A stretch of DNA of 64,000 nt from Tractidigestivibacter montrealensis (GCF_024741235.1 NZ_JANSKA010000003.1:248001-312000), one strand, 5' to 3'. Shown: positions 8,223 through 16,484, counted from the stretch's first letter. Notes: generated by a model from the sequence alone, not told the origin. Numbers and translations: made by a program.

Positions 8223-8597
8223 CACGCTCGCTACCACCTCTACCCCAGCCTCGAGCAGCCCATGTTCGCCCCGCTCGCGCAGTACTCGTCGCGCGGCTTT
8301 GCCGAGGGTCGCCGCACCATCCGGGTCTTCACCCGCGAGAAGGCGATCGGGCTCGAGGTCTTCGCGGTGGACGTGGTGGACGCGAGCTCGGAGGGCAAGC
8401 GGACCGACTTCGCCGACGCGGCGGAGCTCGACGCTTACCTCTGGGACAAATTGCCCCGATGCGAGGTCGTCCTGGAAGAGCCGGCGGATATCGCCCAGGC
8501 ATGGGCCTTTGTGACGTGCGGCTACCAGACGAGCAACTCCCACACCGTAGTCTACGCGAAGGAAGTGGAAGCATGGGATTCGCGCCCATCGGAATAG
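8223..8597 (+). pseudogene. Class B sortase, C-terminal remnant
   Basis: The frame encodes MFAPLAQYSSRGFAEGRRTIRVFTRE, LEVFAVDVVDAS and finally AFVTCGYQTSNSHTVVYA. This is the end of class B sortases, including the catalytic Cys in the TC motif. The N-terminal membrane anchor and the part with the catalytic His are gone; the frame before 8223 belongs to shadow sequence of the cupin gene. With the LPQAG remnant at 6237-6603 it suggests loss of a sortase-dependent surface system. Confidence 0.7.
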
Positions 8598-8659
8598 GGC
8601 TCCTCACGCTCACGGCCTACGCCTGCTGCGCAGCCGGCGGCGACGACGACCGAGACTAG
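8573..8659 (+). CDS. Putative 28-aa membrane peptide
   Basis: ATG 8573 after AAGGAAGTGGAAGC encodes 28 residues: a hydrophobic helix (FAPIGIGLLTLTAYACCAA) followed by an acidic tail (GGDDDRD). It overlaps the end of the sortase remnant in another frame and stops just before a terminator hairpin. The ribosome site and membrane-like composition favour a real peptide, but nothing else supports it. Confidence 0.35.
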   Translation: MGFAPIGIGLLTLTAYACCAAGGDDDRD

Positions 8660-8696
8660 CCTTCGAAAATCGGAATCGCAACCAAGCAGAACGATC

Positions 8697-8730
8697 AAGC
8701 CCCTCGCTCCGATGGTCGGACGAGGGGCTT
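8697..8730. terminator. Terminator after the sortase remnant and small peptide
   Basis: Arms AAGCCCCTCG and CGAGGGGCTT, extended by an inner CCG/CGG pair block, around a short loop. The A/T ends allow function in both directions. Confidence 0.7.
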
Positions 8731-8838
8731 GCGCATGGTGGAATAATGAAGAGCACGTGAGACGCGTCGTGTGTGCCGTGTTGCATCGGTTGCGCATGAG
8801 AGCCTTACGCAAGGTTCGTTTACGTCAGGAGATACAGA

Positions 8839-10776
8839 ATGGCGCTCAAATTCGATCTCGGGGAAGCCCTGTCCCAAGCTGCCCACGCCGCAGGAGAGAT
8901 GGCAAAAGGTGCATCGGCGACCGTCGAGTCCGCCGCCAAAGGCGTCGCGAATGCGGCCGAGGACGCGGGGAACGCCATCGTCGATACGGCCGTCTCGGCA
9001 TCCGAAGCCGTCGGAAGCGCCATGTGCTCGGCTGCGGAAGGCGTGTCGAGCGCCGGCGAGCAGATCGCGTCGTCCGATGCGGACAAAGCGATCGCAGGGG
9101 CTGCGAACGCGGTGGGCGGAATCGCCGTCGGCGCCGCAATGGGTTTGGCCCAGGGAGCGTCGTCCCTTGCGTCCGGCGCGGCGTCGACCGTCGAGGGCGG
9201 CATCAACGCCATCAAGGAGAACTCGTTCTCCGCGCGCCTCCGCAAGGCGCGCATCAAGGGGTTCCGTGACGGCATCAAGCAGGGCGCCTACCTTGCGGGC
9301 CAGAAACGGTACAACTTCATCTACGCCTACGTGGCGACGCTCTGCTTCCTGATGCGCTGCGACGGCGATTTCTCCCAAGAGGAGCAGGAGTGGCTCGAGG
9401 ACGGCCTCAGCTACCTCAAGCTGGACGGCGGCCTTCCGGACGACGTGAAGGCGAGGGTGCAGGCAATCGCGGACGACGAGGACCTGTCCTTCGACCGGGT
9501 CAAGGACTACCTGGACAACGTGAGCACCGTGTCGCTGGACTCCATCGCCGAGCAACTGCAGGTCGCCGCGGCAGCGGACGGTCAGGTGACAGAGGAAGAG
9601 GAGCACGCTTGTAGGCTCTTCGCCGACTACATGGCGGCGAGGGCGGCATGCGTGGCGGTCGACGAGAGCTGGGCCGAGCAGGCAGTCGAGAAATCCGTCC
9701 GCGAGTACGGCGAGAACCTCGAGCGCATCGACCGCGAGTTCAAGGAGCGGACGAAGCTGCAGGACGCCGACGCGGCCTTCGTCATCGCCGCGACCATGCT
9801 CCAGGTCGTCCGCGTGCTCGTCATCAACTCCCTGACGGAGGTCGAGCGGGCGGGGGCGGGCAACGCCAAGGAAGACGCCCTGCATAACTTCCAGGACCGC
9901 GTTTTCTCCGGCTTCGACGATGGGGGTCCGGCGGAATCGGGCCGCCTGTTCGCCTCCAAGAGCCACATCCTCTCCTCGCGAGGCGTGCCGTACGACGCGA
10001 CACGCTACGAGGCCGAGAACCTCAAGATATTCAAGGGGGCGAACCACCGGTTCGCGACCCTCGGCCACGACCCGGTGCTCGGCCTCGTGTTCGGGACCTC
10101 AAACATCATGACCAACAGCATCACCTGCGTTAAGGACGCCAACGTCTTCGGAATCGGCGCGCGGATCCCCGCGACCTACTCGGTCTCCTACGACGCCTTC
10201 GGGAAGAACCCGCTAATCGGGGCGCCCGCCGGGACCGTGGAGATGCTGGTCGCGGCAGGAAGGCGCGTCGTAAGCGAGCCGGATGCCGCCGCAGCGGCCC
10301 TGATCAAGCAGCTGATCCACATCGGCACGGACCTCTACACGCCGTGCGGGATACAGGTCCCGTTCGCCAACCTCGTTCTCGACAAGGCGCACACCGAGGC
10401 CCTCACCAAATACGTCAGCACCGGCGACGTATTGAAAGTCGGCATGCAGGCTGGCATGACGGTGCTCATCAACTGGCTGATAGCGGCGCTCCACGGCTGC
10501 TCGCTGATATTCAAGGACGACGGGTCGGACTACTGCACCGAGATGTACCAGGCGCGCACCAAGAAGATCATCCTCATCTCCGACACCATCGCGACCTCGA
10601 GCAGCGTCGTGCAGGCATCGATAACGAAGAACCCCAAGTGCCTCGACCTCGGAGGCGCGGCAGTGCTCGTCTACCGACTGTTCTCGGATGCTCGCTTCGT
10701 CGCCAAGCTCAAAGAGGAGTTTCTCCAATCGGAGCTTGACAAGATCTACGACGAGCGAGCCAAGGGGCTACTCTAG
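8839..10776 (+). CDS. 645-aa TerB-like domain protein of unknown function
   Basis: Start ATG 8839 follows CAGGAGATACAGA. Residues 1-120 are Ala/Gly/Ser-rich, with repeated small-residue helices (VANAAEDAGNAIVDTAVSA, GGIAVGAAMGLAQGA) that could form membrane-active or glycine-zipper-like helices. Residues about 160-270 resemble a TerB/DjlA-like helical unit: LCFLMRCDGDFSQEEQEWLE and a second acidic repeat LQVAAAADGQVTEEEE, both shaped like the D-G-x-x-x-x-E-E metal-binding turns of that fold. The C-terminal half has a distinctive block (GANHRFATLGHDPVLGLVFG, about 400-420) and weakly hydrophobic helices. Flanked by terminators, single-gene unit. I do not know its function; TerB-like proteins are often linked to stress or phage defence. 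Confidence 0.6.
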   Translation: MALKFDLGEALSQAAHAAGEMAKGASATVESAAKGVANAAEDAGNAIVDTAVSASEAVGSAMCSAAEGVSSAGEQIASSDADKAIAGAANAVGGIAVGAAMGLAQGASSLASGAASTVEGGINAIKENSFSARLRKARIKGFRDGIKQGAYLAGQKRYNFIYAYVATLCFLMRCDGDFSQEEQEWLEDGLSYLKLDGGLPDDVKARVQAIADDEDLSFDRVKDYLDNVSTVSLDSIAEQLQVAAAADGQVTEEEEHACRLFADYMAARAACVAVDESWAEQAVEKSVREYGENLERIDREFKERTKLQDADAAFVIAATMLQVVRVLVINSLTEVERAGAGNAKEDALHNFQDRVFSGFDDGGPAESGRLFASKSHILSSRGVPYDATRYEAENLKIFKGANHRFATLGHDPVLGLVFGTSNIMTNSITCVKDANVFGIGARIPATYSVSYDAFGKNPLIGAPAGTVEMLVAAGRRVVSEPDAAAAALIKQLIHIGTDLYTPCGIQVPFANLVLDKAHTEALTKYVSTGDVLKVGMQAGMTVLINWLIAALHGCSLIFKDDGSDYCTEMYQARTKKIILISDTIATSSSVVQASITKNPKCLDLGGAAVLVYRLFSDARFVAKLKEEFLQSELDKIYDERAKGLL

Positions 10777-10794
10777 ACCCAGGCGCCTTCGTTC

Positions 10795-10890
10795 TCACAT
10801 CACCCACTTGAACACGACACGGAACAGCCAGACGAAAAAGCCCAGCGTGACCTTAAGCGGCGCCTTGAGGAACCTACCAAACCTCTTCAT
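10795..10890 (-). CDS. Putative 31-aa basic membrane peptide
   Basis: ATG 10890 opens 31 residues: a basic amphipathic start (MKRFGRFLKAPLK) followed by a hydrophobic helix (VTLGFFVWLFRVVF) and KWVM. It overlaps the end of the upstream frame by 17 bases, the usual layout of coupled genes. Composition is like that of small toxins or membrane-inserted peptides, but there is no homologue I recognise. Confidence 0.4.
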   Translation of the reverse strand: MKRFGRFLKAPLKVTLGFFVWLFRVVFKWVM

Positions 10891-11274
10891 CGACGTCGCC
10901 TCGGCCTTCCTTGACCTTGTGGGCGCTCTCCTCGACGCCCTCTTCCTTCTCCTCCGCGAGCATCCTCGCCAGCTCTTCCGGCACGCCCGGGACCTGCGCG
11001 CCATCGGTATGCCGTCCGCGGGCACGTCGGCACGCCAGTCGTCGCGCACCTGGTGCCAGTTCGCCGTGAGCCAGAGCCCCTCCTCGGGCTCCTCGCGCAT
11101 CTCGAGTTCGAACTCCGTGAGGTAGACATCCCACCCGCCACGTGCGCGAATGCTGCTGCTTGCCCTCTCGAAGCCCTCGCGCAGCTGCACCTCGTCGATG
11201 AAGAGGCGGCTCTGGGCGCCCTCAAGCGCCCAGAGCCGCTCCATGTACGTAGTGTGGCCCACCCATGCCATCAT
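10874..11274 (-). pseudogene. Hypothetical protein gene with apparent frameshift
   Basis: From ATG 11274 (GGGAG upstream) the frame encodes about 92 convincing residues (MMAWVGHTTYMERLWALEG ... LTANWHQVRDDW) and then turns into Arg/Ser-rich noise. At about 11005 the adjacent frame continues with DGAQVPGVPEELARMLAEEKEEGVEESAHKVKE and stops at 10874-10876. A one-base deletion joins the two, giving about 133 residues. Either a recent pseudogene or a sequencing indel. No family recognised. A perfect 20-bp inverted repeat lies directly upstream of the start. Confidence 0.5.
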
Positions 11275-11279
11275 CCGCT

Positions 11280-11330
11280 CCCTCTCGGTTTCGAAACTCG
11301 AATTTGTTTAGAGTTTCGAAACCGAGAGGG
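11280..11330. repeat. Perfect 20-bp inverted repeat with two GTTTCGAAAC palindromes
   Basis: Left arm 11280-11299 (CCCTCTCGGTTTCGAAACTC) is exactly matched by the right arm 11311-11330 around an 11-base AT-rich spacer. Each arm contains the self-palindrome GTTTCGAAAC (11288-11297 and 11313-11322), 25 bases apart centre to centre. It is six bases upstream of the leftward gene at 11274. Two identical palindromes in inverted arms suit either a two-site repressor operator or a recombination site; as RNA it would form a very stable hairpin. Confidence 0.85.
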
Positions 11331-11486
11331 CAATATGCGCGCGGATGCGTCGAGGGGCGAATCCCGGTCGTGCCACGTCGGCAGCGATTCGAGCTGCTGG
11401 GCAGACTCAACGCCCACATCGCAGGGCTGAACAACGGCTCCTTCGTCATGGACGACCAGGAAACGCCGCGCGTCGAGGCATTGTAG
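11331..11486 (+). pseudogene. Unidentified coding remnant
   Basis: Directly after the inverted repeat, one plus-strand frame has a plausible protein composition (GRIPVVPRRQRFELLGRLN, then AHIAGLNNGSFVMDDQETP) and ends at 11486. It has no start of its own: the frame upstream is the repeat. I see it as a C-terminal fragment of a gene whose front was lost at the repeat; family unknown. Confidence 0.3.
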
Positions 11487-11845
11487 CCAGCGGGCAAGCC
11501 AGCGTTGCCAAGGCCAGCGCCCCGCTTGGAGCGTTGGCCTTTTCCAGCCCCACATCAAGTTGCCATGCAGCGTCTTGCCCTCCTCGCCCAGGCGGCTCTT
11601 CTCGTTAGCTCCAACGAGTAGCGAACGTGCTGGGAAATGACGATGCGCAGCATCCGAGATTCCCGCCTCGCCCTCGAGGACAAAACCGCGTGTCTACTCA
11701 CTTGGGATAAACGCATGCCGGCTCCAATCTTCATTGGAGTCGGCATATCAAATTAGAGGTTCATTGAGGTATTCAATATCGTTTAAATGATTTACGCCCG
11801 CATAACTAAGGATATTTCTATTTCCATGCTCTCAATACCGGTCTA
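11487..11845. other. Gene-free, increasingly AT-rich stretch before the restriction island
   Basis: No supported gene. Base composition changes from GC-rich to AT-rich at about 11750, the apparent left edge of the McrBC island. The stretch holds a hairpin (listed separately) and probably the promoter of the island; a candidate -10 could be chosen in several AT-rich places, so none is called. Confidence 0.5.
11715..11746. terminator. Hairpin at left edge of restriction island
   Basis: Arms ATGCCGgCTCCAAT and ATTGGAGtCGGCAT with one mismatch and a four-base loop CTTC. No U-run follows in either direction, so termination is likely but not certain. Confidence 0.5.
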
Positions 11846-12052
11846 TTGAACATTTATGCCGAGCTAAAAAGAAACGTTATCAGCGCAATTGACGGAGTAG
11901 TAAGAAATGGGCGCAATATCGACGAAGCGTTGGATTACATTGATGCAAAGATGCTCGTTGGTGTACTTAGGTTCGATGAAGATACCTGTCGCGCATGTAG
12001 ACGTATGTGGAAAACATTGCAAGCAAGGCGCCTCGGCAGAGGCACAAGATAG
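11846..12052 (+). CDS. Small helical protein at the head of the restriction island
   Basis: 68 residues from a TTG start at 11846; no strong ribosome site, so the start is uncertain. The sequence is mostly helical and charged (MNIYAELKRNVISAIDGVV, YIDAKMLVGVLRFDEDTC, then a basic tail KTLQARRLGRGTR). It stops three bases before the McrB start, and codons here are AT-richer than in the core genes. Candidate regulator or accessory subunit of the restriction system; no family recognised. Confidence 0.45.
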   Translation: MNIYAELKRNVISAIDGVVRNGRNIDEALDYIDAKMLVGVLRFDEDTCRACRRMWKTLQARRLGRGTR

Positions 12053-12055
12053 GCA

Positions 12056-14245
12056 GTGACTATAATGACCAGCACAAAATTTACTTGGATTAGCTTTTAT
12101 AAAGAGTTATCTGACAAGCTGCTGACCTATCGAGACAGGCGCGACGATCTGATAAACAAGCTAGCAACTGTCTATGAATCGATTGGGATGAGTCTCCCTA
12201 AGCTTGAGGCAGATGAGCTCCAAGACATCGATCCGTTCACCGTCTTCGGCCTCTTCAACAAGGGCATCACAGATGCAAACCGGCAAAAGATCATCGCCGG
12301 CATCGCCGAGGTGTTCGACATTGGGGCAGATCAGCCAACGGACTTCGAGGGCATCCCCGTGCTCAACAACCTCAACGCGACCTTCTATGCCTTCGCCAAC
12401 GACGAACATCGCGGCAAGCACGACATCGACAACCTCTGGCACGTGTTCGAGGCCGAGCTTGTACTAGCTGCAGACGATAGCGAAGAGAACCGCAAGGCAT
12501 TCGTCGATGCATTCGATGCCGCCGTCATCCAGTTCACACTTGGCTGGAAGCTCACCATGGGCCTCTACTGGGCGAGGCCCTACAACTTCATCAGCCTGGA
12601 CTCGCGCAACCGCTGGTTCATGGCCGACGCGGCAAAGGCTGGCTCCACCATCGCCGGCACAGTGCCGAAGGAGAAGGACTCGCCAGTTCATGACGGAGAT
12701 CGCTACCTCGCCATTTGCGACACCATCAAGTCGGAGCTCGGAAGCGAAGAGTGCTCGTATGCAGACTTCCCCTCGCTGACGGCTGCCGCCTTCGTGGAGT
12801 CCGAACGCGTCAACCAGGAGCGGAAGGCTGCCGAGAAGGCTGCAGCTGAGAATGCAGAGGAAAACGCCCTTGGAGACGAGGGGGTCAAGACCACACATTA
12901 CTGGACCTACTCCCCGGGAGACGGTGCCGCGAGGTGGGATGACTTCTACGCACGTGGCGTAATGGGCGTCGGCTGGAGCAAGCTCGGCAACGTCGAGAAA
13001 TACGCCAGCAAGGAAGATATCCGCAAGAACCTGCGCACCCTGTACAGTAGCAAGTACTCGCAGAAGAACTCCGCGCTCGCGCTCTGGCAGTTCTCGCGCG
13101 AGATCAAGCCGGGCGACGTTGTCTTTGCTAAGCGGGGCCGCAGCGTGATTATTGGTCGCGGCATCGTTGAGGGGGATTACCAATTCGGCGAAAATGGCGA
13201 CTCCTATCCGAACATCCGCAGGGTACGCTGGACGAACAGAGGAGAGTGGCACACGGAAGACCTCCTCGCCATGAAGACCTTGACGGACATCACCGCCTAT
13301 CCCGGCCTCGTTGAGAGGCTCAACTCGTTCTTCGAGGACGAGGGCGGCGAAGTCGAGGAAGACACGGAGGAGGCTGAATACCCCGCGTACACGTCCGAGG
13401 ACTTCCTCTCGGAGGTCTACATGGACGGCGAGCACTACAGGTCCCTCGTCAACGTCCTGCGCGCGAAGAAGAACATCATCCTGCAGGGTGCCCCAGGCGT
13501 GGGCAAGACCTTCGCCGCAAAGCGCCTGGCCTACTCCATGATGGGCGTGAAGGACGCCGAGCGTGTGATGATGGTGCAGTTCCACCAGAGCTACAGCTAC
13601 GAGGACTTCATAGAGGGGTTCCGCCCGAGCGCGCAGGGCTTCGACCTCGAGAAGGGCGCGTTCTACAACTTCTGCAAGAATGCGAAGGACGATTCTGACA
13701 ACGACTACTTCTTCATCATCGACGAAATCAACCGTGGCAACCTCTCGAAGATCTTCGGCGAGCTGTTCATGCTCATCGAGAACGACAAGCGCGGGCCCAG
13801 GAACACGCTGCAGCTCCTCTACTCGCACGAGCTGTTCTACGTCCCGAGCAACGTATACCTCATTGGCATGATGAACACAGCGGACCGCTCGCTCGCCATG
13901 CTCGACTACGCCCTGCGCCGCCGCTTCGCGTTCTTCGACCTCCGTCCCGCCTTCGACACGGAGAGCTTCATCGCCTATCAGGAGGGACTTGCCAGCGAGA
14001 AGTTCGATAGGCTCATCTCCTGCGTCGTGAAGCTGAACGAGGCGATCGCGTCCGACGAGTCGCTGGGAGACGGCTTCTGCATCGGCCATAGCTACTTCTG
14101 CCGCATGTCCCCGGACGACGTGACGGACCATAAGCTCTCGGCAATCGTCAACTACGAGCTCGTGCCGATGTTGCGCGAGTACTGGTTCGACGAGCCCACC
14201 AAGGTCGACGAGTGGGCCGGCAAGTTGCGCAGGTCAATCCGGTGA
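12056..14245 (+). CDS. mcrB: McrB-like AAA+ GTPase with EVE/PUA-like reader domain
   Basis: 729 residues from GTG 12056 (ATG 12065 is an alternative). Residues 1-240 are an N-terminal alpha/beta region of unknown class. Residues about 279-425 (THYWTYSPGDGAARWDDFY ... GVGWSKLG ... GDVVFAKRG) look like an EVE/PUA-type domain, a fold used to recognise modified bases in DNA or RNA. The McrB-type AAA+ motor follows: Walker A GAPGVGKT (478-485), FFIIDEINRGNLSKIFGEL (Asp556, Glu557) and the sensor region GMMNTADRSLAMLDYALRRRF. McrB uses GTP to translocate and activates McrC. The stop overlaps the mcrC start (GTGA). It probably restricts DNA with modified bases. Confidence 0.9.
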   Translation: MTIMTSTKFTWISFYKELSDKLLTYRDRRDDLINKLATVYESIGMSLPKLEADELQDIDPFTVFGLFNKGITDANRQKIIAGIAEVFDIGADQPTDFEGIPVLNNLNATFYAFANDEHRGKHDIDNLWHVFEAELVLAADDSEENRKAFVDAFDAAVIQFTLGWKLTMGLYWARPYNFISLDSRNRWFMADAAKAGSTIAGTVPKEKDSPVHDGDRYLAICDTIKSELGSEECSYADFPSLTAAAFVESERVNQERKAAEKAAAENAEENALGDEGVKTTHYWTYSPGDGAARWDDFYARGVMGVGWSKLGNVEKYASKEDIRKNLRTLYSSKYSQKNSALALWQFSREIKPGDVVFAKRGRSVIIGRGIVEGDYQFGENGDSYPNIRRVRWTNRGEWHTEDLLAMKTLTDITAYPGLVERLNSFFEDEGGEVEEDTEEAEYPAYTSEDFLSEVYMDGEHYRSLVNVLRAKKNIILQGAPGVGKTFAAKRLAYSMMGVKDAERVMMVQFHQSYSYEDFIEGFRPSAQGFDLEKGAFYNFCKNAKDDSDNDYFFIIDEINRGNLSKIFGELFMLIENDKRGPRNTLQLLYSHELFYVPSNVYLIGMMNTADRSLAMLDYALRRRFAFFDLRPAFDTESFIAYQEGLASEKFDRLISCVVKLNEAIASDESLGDGFCIGHSYFCRMSPDDVTDHKLSAIVNYELVPMLREYWFDEPTKVDEWAGKLRRSIR

Positions 14246-15297
14246 TCCGGATACAGAGCATCTACCACATGCTCGCCTATGCGTTCCAGACGCTGCAAGG
14301 GCAGGGCTACCGCGACATCACAGCCGAGGAGTTCGACAACACCGCCGACCTCCTCGCCGAGATACTGTCACGGGGCGTGAGCCTGCAGCTCAAGCACGGC
14401 CTTGGCCGAGAGTACGTCGACCGCGAGGATATGCTCTCCTCACCGAGGGGCAAGATTGAGCTGTCCGAGTCCTTGAAGACGCGCTCGATTCTGCGCAGGC
14501 AGCTGGTCTGCAGCTACGACGAGTTCAGCACGGACACGCGCATGAACCGCATCCTCAAGGCGACGATCATGCTCTTGATTCGCTCGGACATCGACAAGGC
14601 GCGCAAGAAGGCACTTAGACGGCTGCTTCCGTACTTCGTGGACGTGGAAGACGTGAACCTTTCGGGCGAAGACTGGCACATGCGCTTCGACCGGAACAAC
14701 CAGACCTATCGCATGCTCATGAACGTGTGCTGGCTGGTCGTGAAGGGCCTTCTCCAGACGCGGGAGAGCGGGAGCCTCCGCATGATGGACTTCCTCGACG
14801 AGCAGCGAATGAGCCACCTGTACGAGAAGTTCATCCTCGAGTACTACAGACGCGAGCACCCAGAGCTCTCCGCAGGGGCGCCATACATCAGCTGGGCGCT
14901 CGACGACGGCTTCGATGACATGCTCCCCGCCATGCACACCGACATAACGCTCACACGGGGCAGGACCGTCCTCATCATCGACGCGAAGTACTACAGTCAC
15001 ACAACACAACAGCAGTTCGACAAGCGAAGCGTCCACTCCGGCAACCTGTACCAGATCTTCACCTACGTGAAGAACAAGGAAGCGGAGCTAGCCAGCACTC
15101 ACGAGCAACATAGCGTGTCGGGCATGCTGCTCTATGCCAAGACCGACGAAGACGTGCAGCCTGATGGCGTGTACCAGATGAGCGGCAACCAGATAAGCGT
15201 GAGGACATTGGACCTGAACCAGCCCTTCGAGACAATACGCTCGCAGCTCGACAGTATTGCTGAAGCTCATTTCCCAAAAGAGGTGGCTTATGTTTGA
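14242..15297 (+). CDS. mcrC: McrC-like PD-(D/E)xK nuclease subunit
   Basis: 351 residues when started at GTG 14242, which overlaps the McrB stop by four bases and gives the usual N-terminus VIRIQSIYHMLAYAF. The McrC N-terminal domain (VSLQLKHGLGREYVDRED, SSPRGKIELSESL) is followed by the nuclease core with Asp234 in HTDITL and Asp247-x-Lys249 in LIIDAKYY, then QIFTYVKN. It is the cleavage subunit that works with McrB. Length and motifs are normal, so it should be active. The last codons overlap the next gene (ATGTTTGA). Confidence 0.92.
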   Translation: MIRIQSIYHMLAYAFQTLQGQGYRDITAEEFDNTADLLAEILSRGVSLQLKHGLGREYVDREDMLSSPRGKIELSESLKTRSILRRQLVCSYDEFSTDTRMNRILKATIMLLIRSDIDKARKKALRRLLPYFVDVEDVNLSGEDWHMRFDRNNQTYRMLMNVCWLVVKGLLQTRESGSLRMMDFLDEQRMSHLYEKFILEYYRREHPELSAGAPYISWALDDGFDDMLPAMHTDITLTRGRTVLIIDAKYYSHTTQQQFDKRSVHSGNLYQIFTYVKNKEAELASTHEQHSVSGMLLYAKTDEDVQPDGVYQMSGNQISVRTLDLNQPFETIRSQLDSIAEAHFPKEVAYV

Positions 15298-15727
15298 GAG
15301 CCTGACAAAACATCTGCCTGCGATTGAGAATGCCGAGGGATTTGGCAACTGGGTCGTAGACCGAGAGAGCAAGGGCACCATGGACGACCCAATCAAGATG
15401 CCCTACGTGAATTACGGAACGACGGTTGCTGACGTTGAACAGGCAATCTACGACTTCGTCGACGAGCATCCCGAGTACGAGCTCACGCATTACCGCGACA
15501 TACTTGAACGCAACGGACTCGAGTGGGGCAGCCAGGCAATGTCTGGGGCAGATGTATCGGAACTCGACGGCCAGGCGGTGATGGCGCTTCTGCTCGGAGC
15601 CGTAAGAGCAGAACGCTTCTGCGATGGGGCACTGCTCGGCTTCTTTGGGGACGGAAGCATAAGACGCTGGCTGTTGAGGTTGAAAGAGATTGACGGGCGA
15701 GACGGGAATGAAGTGCGACATGAATAA
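15290..15727 (+). CDS. DUF6508-like protein in the McrBC operon
   Basis: 145 residues from ATG 15290, which overlaps the McrC stop by eight bases; the frame is open 33 bases further up but that would intrude into McrC without need. The C-terminal block AVMALLLGAVRAERFCDGALLGFFGDGSIRRWLLRL matches the pattern of DUF6508 proteins (R-x-x-R-F-C/D-G, helix, G-x-I). No enzyme motif is known. Tight overlap with mcrC and with the nuclease gene after it says it is translated as part of the restriction operon, perhaps as a regulator, adaptor or immunity-type factor. Confidence 0.65.
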   Translation: MFESLTKHLPAIENAEGFGNWVVDRESKGTMDDPIKMPYVNYGTTVADVEQAIYDFVDEHPEYELTHYRDILERNGLEWGSQAMSGADVSELDGQAVMALLLGAVRAERFCDGALLGFFGDGSIRRWLLRLKEIDGRDGNEVRHE

Positions 15728-16484
15728 AGATGACGCCATCGCGAAGCTTGAGTTGTTGATCAAAGAGGGCGAGACAGTTCTTGCTACTTCGCACTATATC
15801 GAAGGCGTAATCGGAGCACCTTATGTTAAGTCTGAGCTATTTAGCCCCTGGAGAGCGAAGGCATCCATTGCGCTCCATGAGCTACTTCCCGAGTCTCAGC
15901 AGGACGCGCTGAAAGACCTTGAGAAGAAGGCTAACGACCACACCGGGATTGCAAGACAATGGCAAGGACTTCTCCAGGGAACTTTGGGGGGAATACGGCA
16001 AGGCTTCATCGTCCTTGAAGACTCGAATGATAGCGACAGTGACATTGTCATTGAGCAGATATTGGACAGGTTCCCCGACGTCGTTGCTTCCATCAATCGT
16101 AGACATGCTGGTAGAGACGGTTTTGCGATCAATGATGAATACGACGTCCAAGACCTTCTCAGATCAATCTGCCTGGCCTACTTTGATGACGTACGCGCTG
16201 AGGAGGCGGTGCCCGGCTTTGCTGGAAAGAACTCGCGCACGGATTTCTATCTCAAAGACGAAGCGCGCTTCATTGAAGTGAAGATGACACGTGATGGCCT
16301 ACGTGACAAGGAGCTTGGCGAGGAGTTGAGCATCGACATTCCTCAGTACAGAGGGCATCCAGGATGCGAGCGACTTTTCTGCTTCATCTACGACCCAGGT
16401 AGACTTGTCCGAAACCCAACTGGTCTCAAGCGTGACCTCGAGAAGATAATCCCGGAATTCGTTACCGTCATCATTGCACGGTAG
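15708..16484 (+). CDS. MboI/DpnII-type PD-(D/E)xK nuclease domain protein
   Basis: 258 residues from ATG 15708 (ATG 15690 and 15720 are alternatives; none has a strong ribosome site, so coupling with the overlapping DUF6508 gene is likely). The N-terminal half is helical and of unknown class. The C-terminal half (DVQDLLRSICLAYFDDVRAEE, PGFAGKNSRTDFYL, EARFIEVKMT, DIPQYRGHP, FCFIYDP, NPTGLKRDLE) follows the REase_DpnII-MboI pattern with catalytic Asp179, Glu190 and Lys192. No DNA methyltransferase accompanies it, so it is unlikely to be a plain type II enzyme and more likely an effector nuclease of the island. Confidence 0.75.
   Translation: MKCDMNKDDAIAKLELLIKEGETVLATSHYIEGVIGAPYVKSELFSPWRAKASIALHELLPESQQDALKDLEKKANDHTGIARQWQGLLQGTLGGIRQGFIVLEDSNDSDSDIVIEQILDRFPDVVASINRRHAGRDGFAINDEYDVQDLLRSICLAYFDDVRAEEAVPGFAGKNSRTDFYLKDEARFIEVKMTRDGLRDKELGEELSIDIPQYRGHPGCERLFCFIYDPGRLVRNPTGLKRDLEKIIPEFVTVIIAR

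Noticed and set aside
7719-8597. 292-aa frame spanning cupin region and sortase tail
   Set aside because: Its first half is an out-of-frame shadow of the cupin gene; only the sortase part after 8223 is coding-like.
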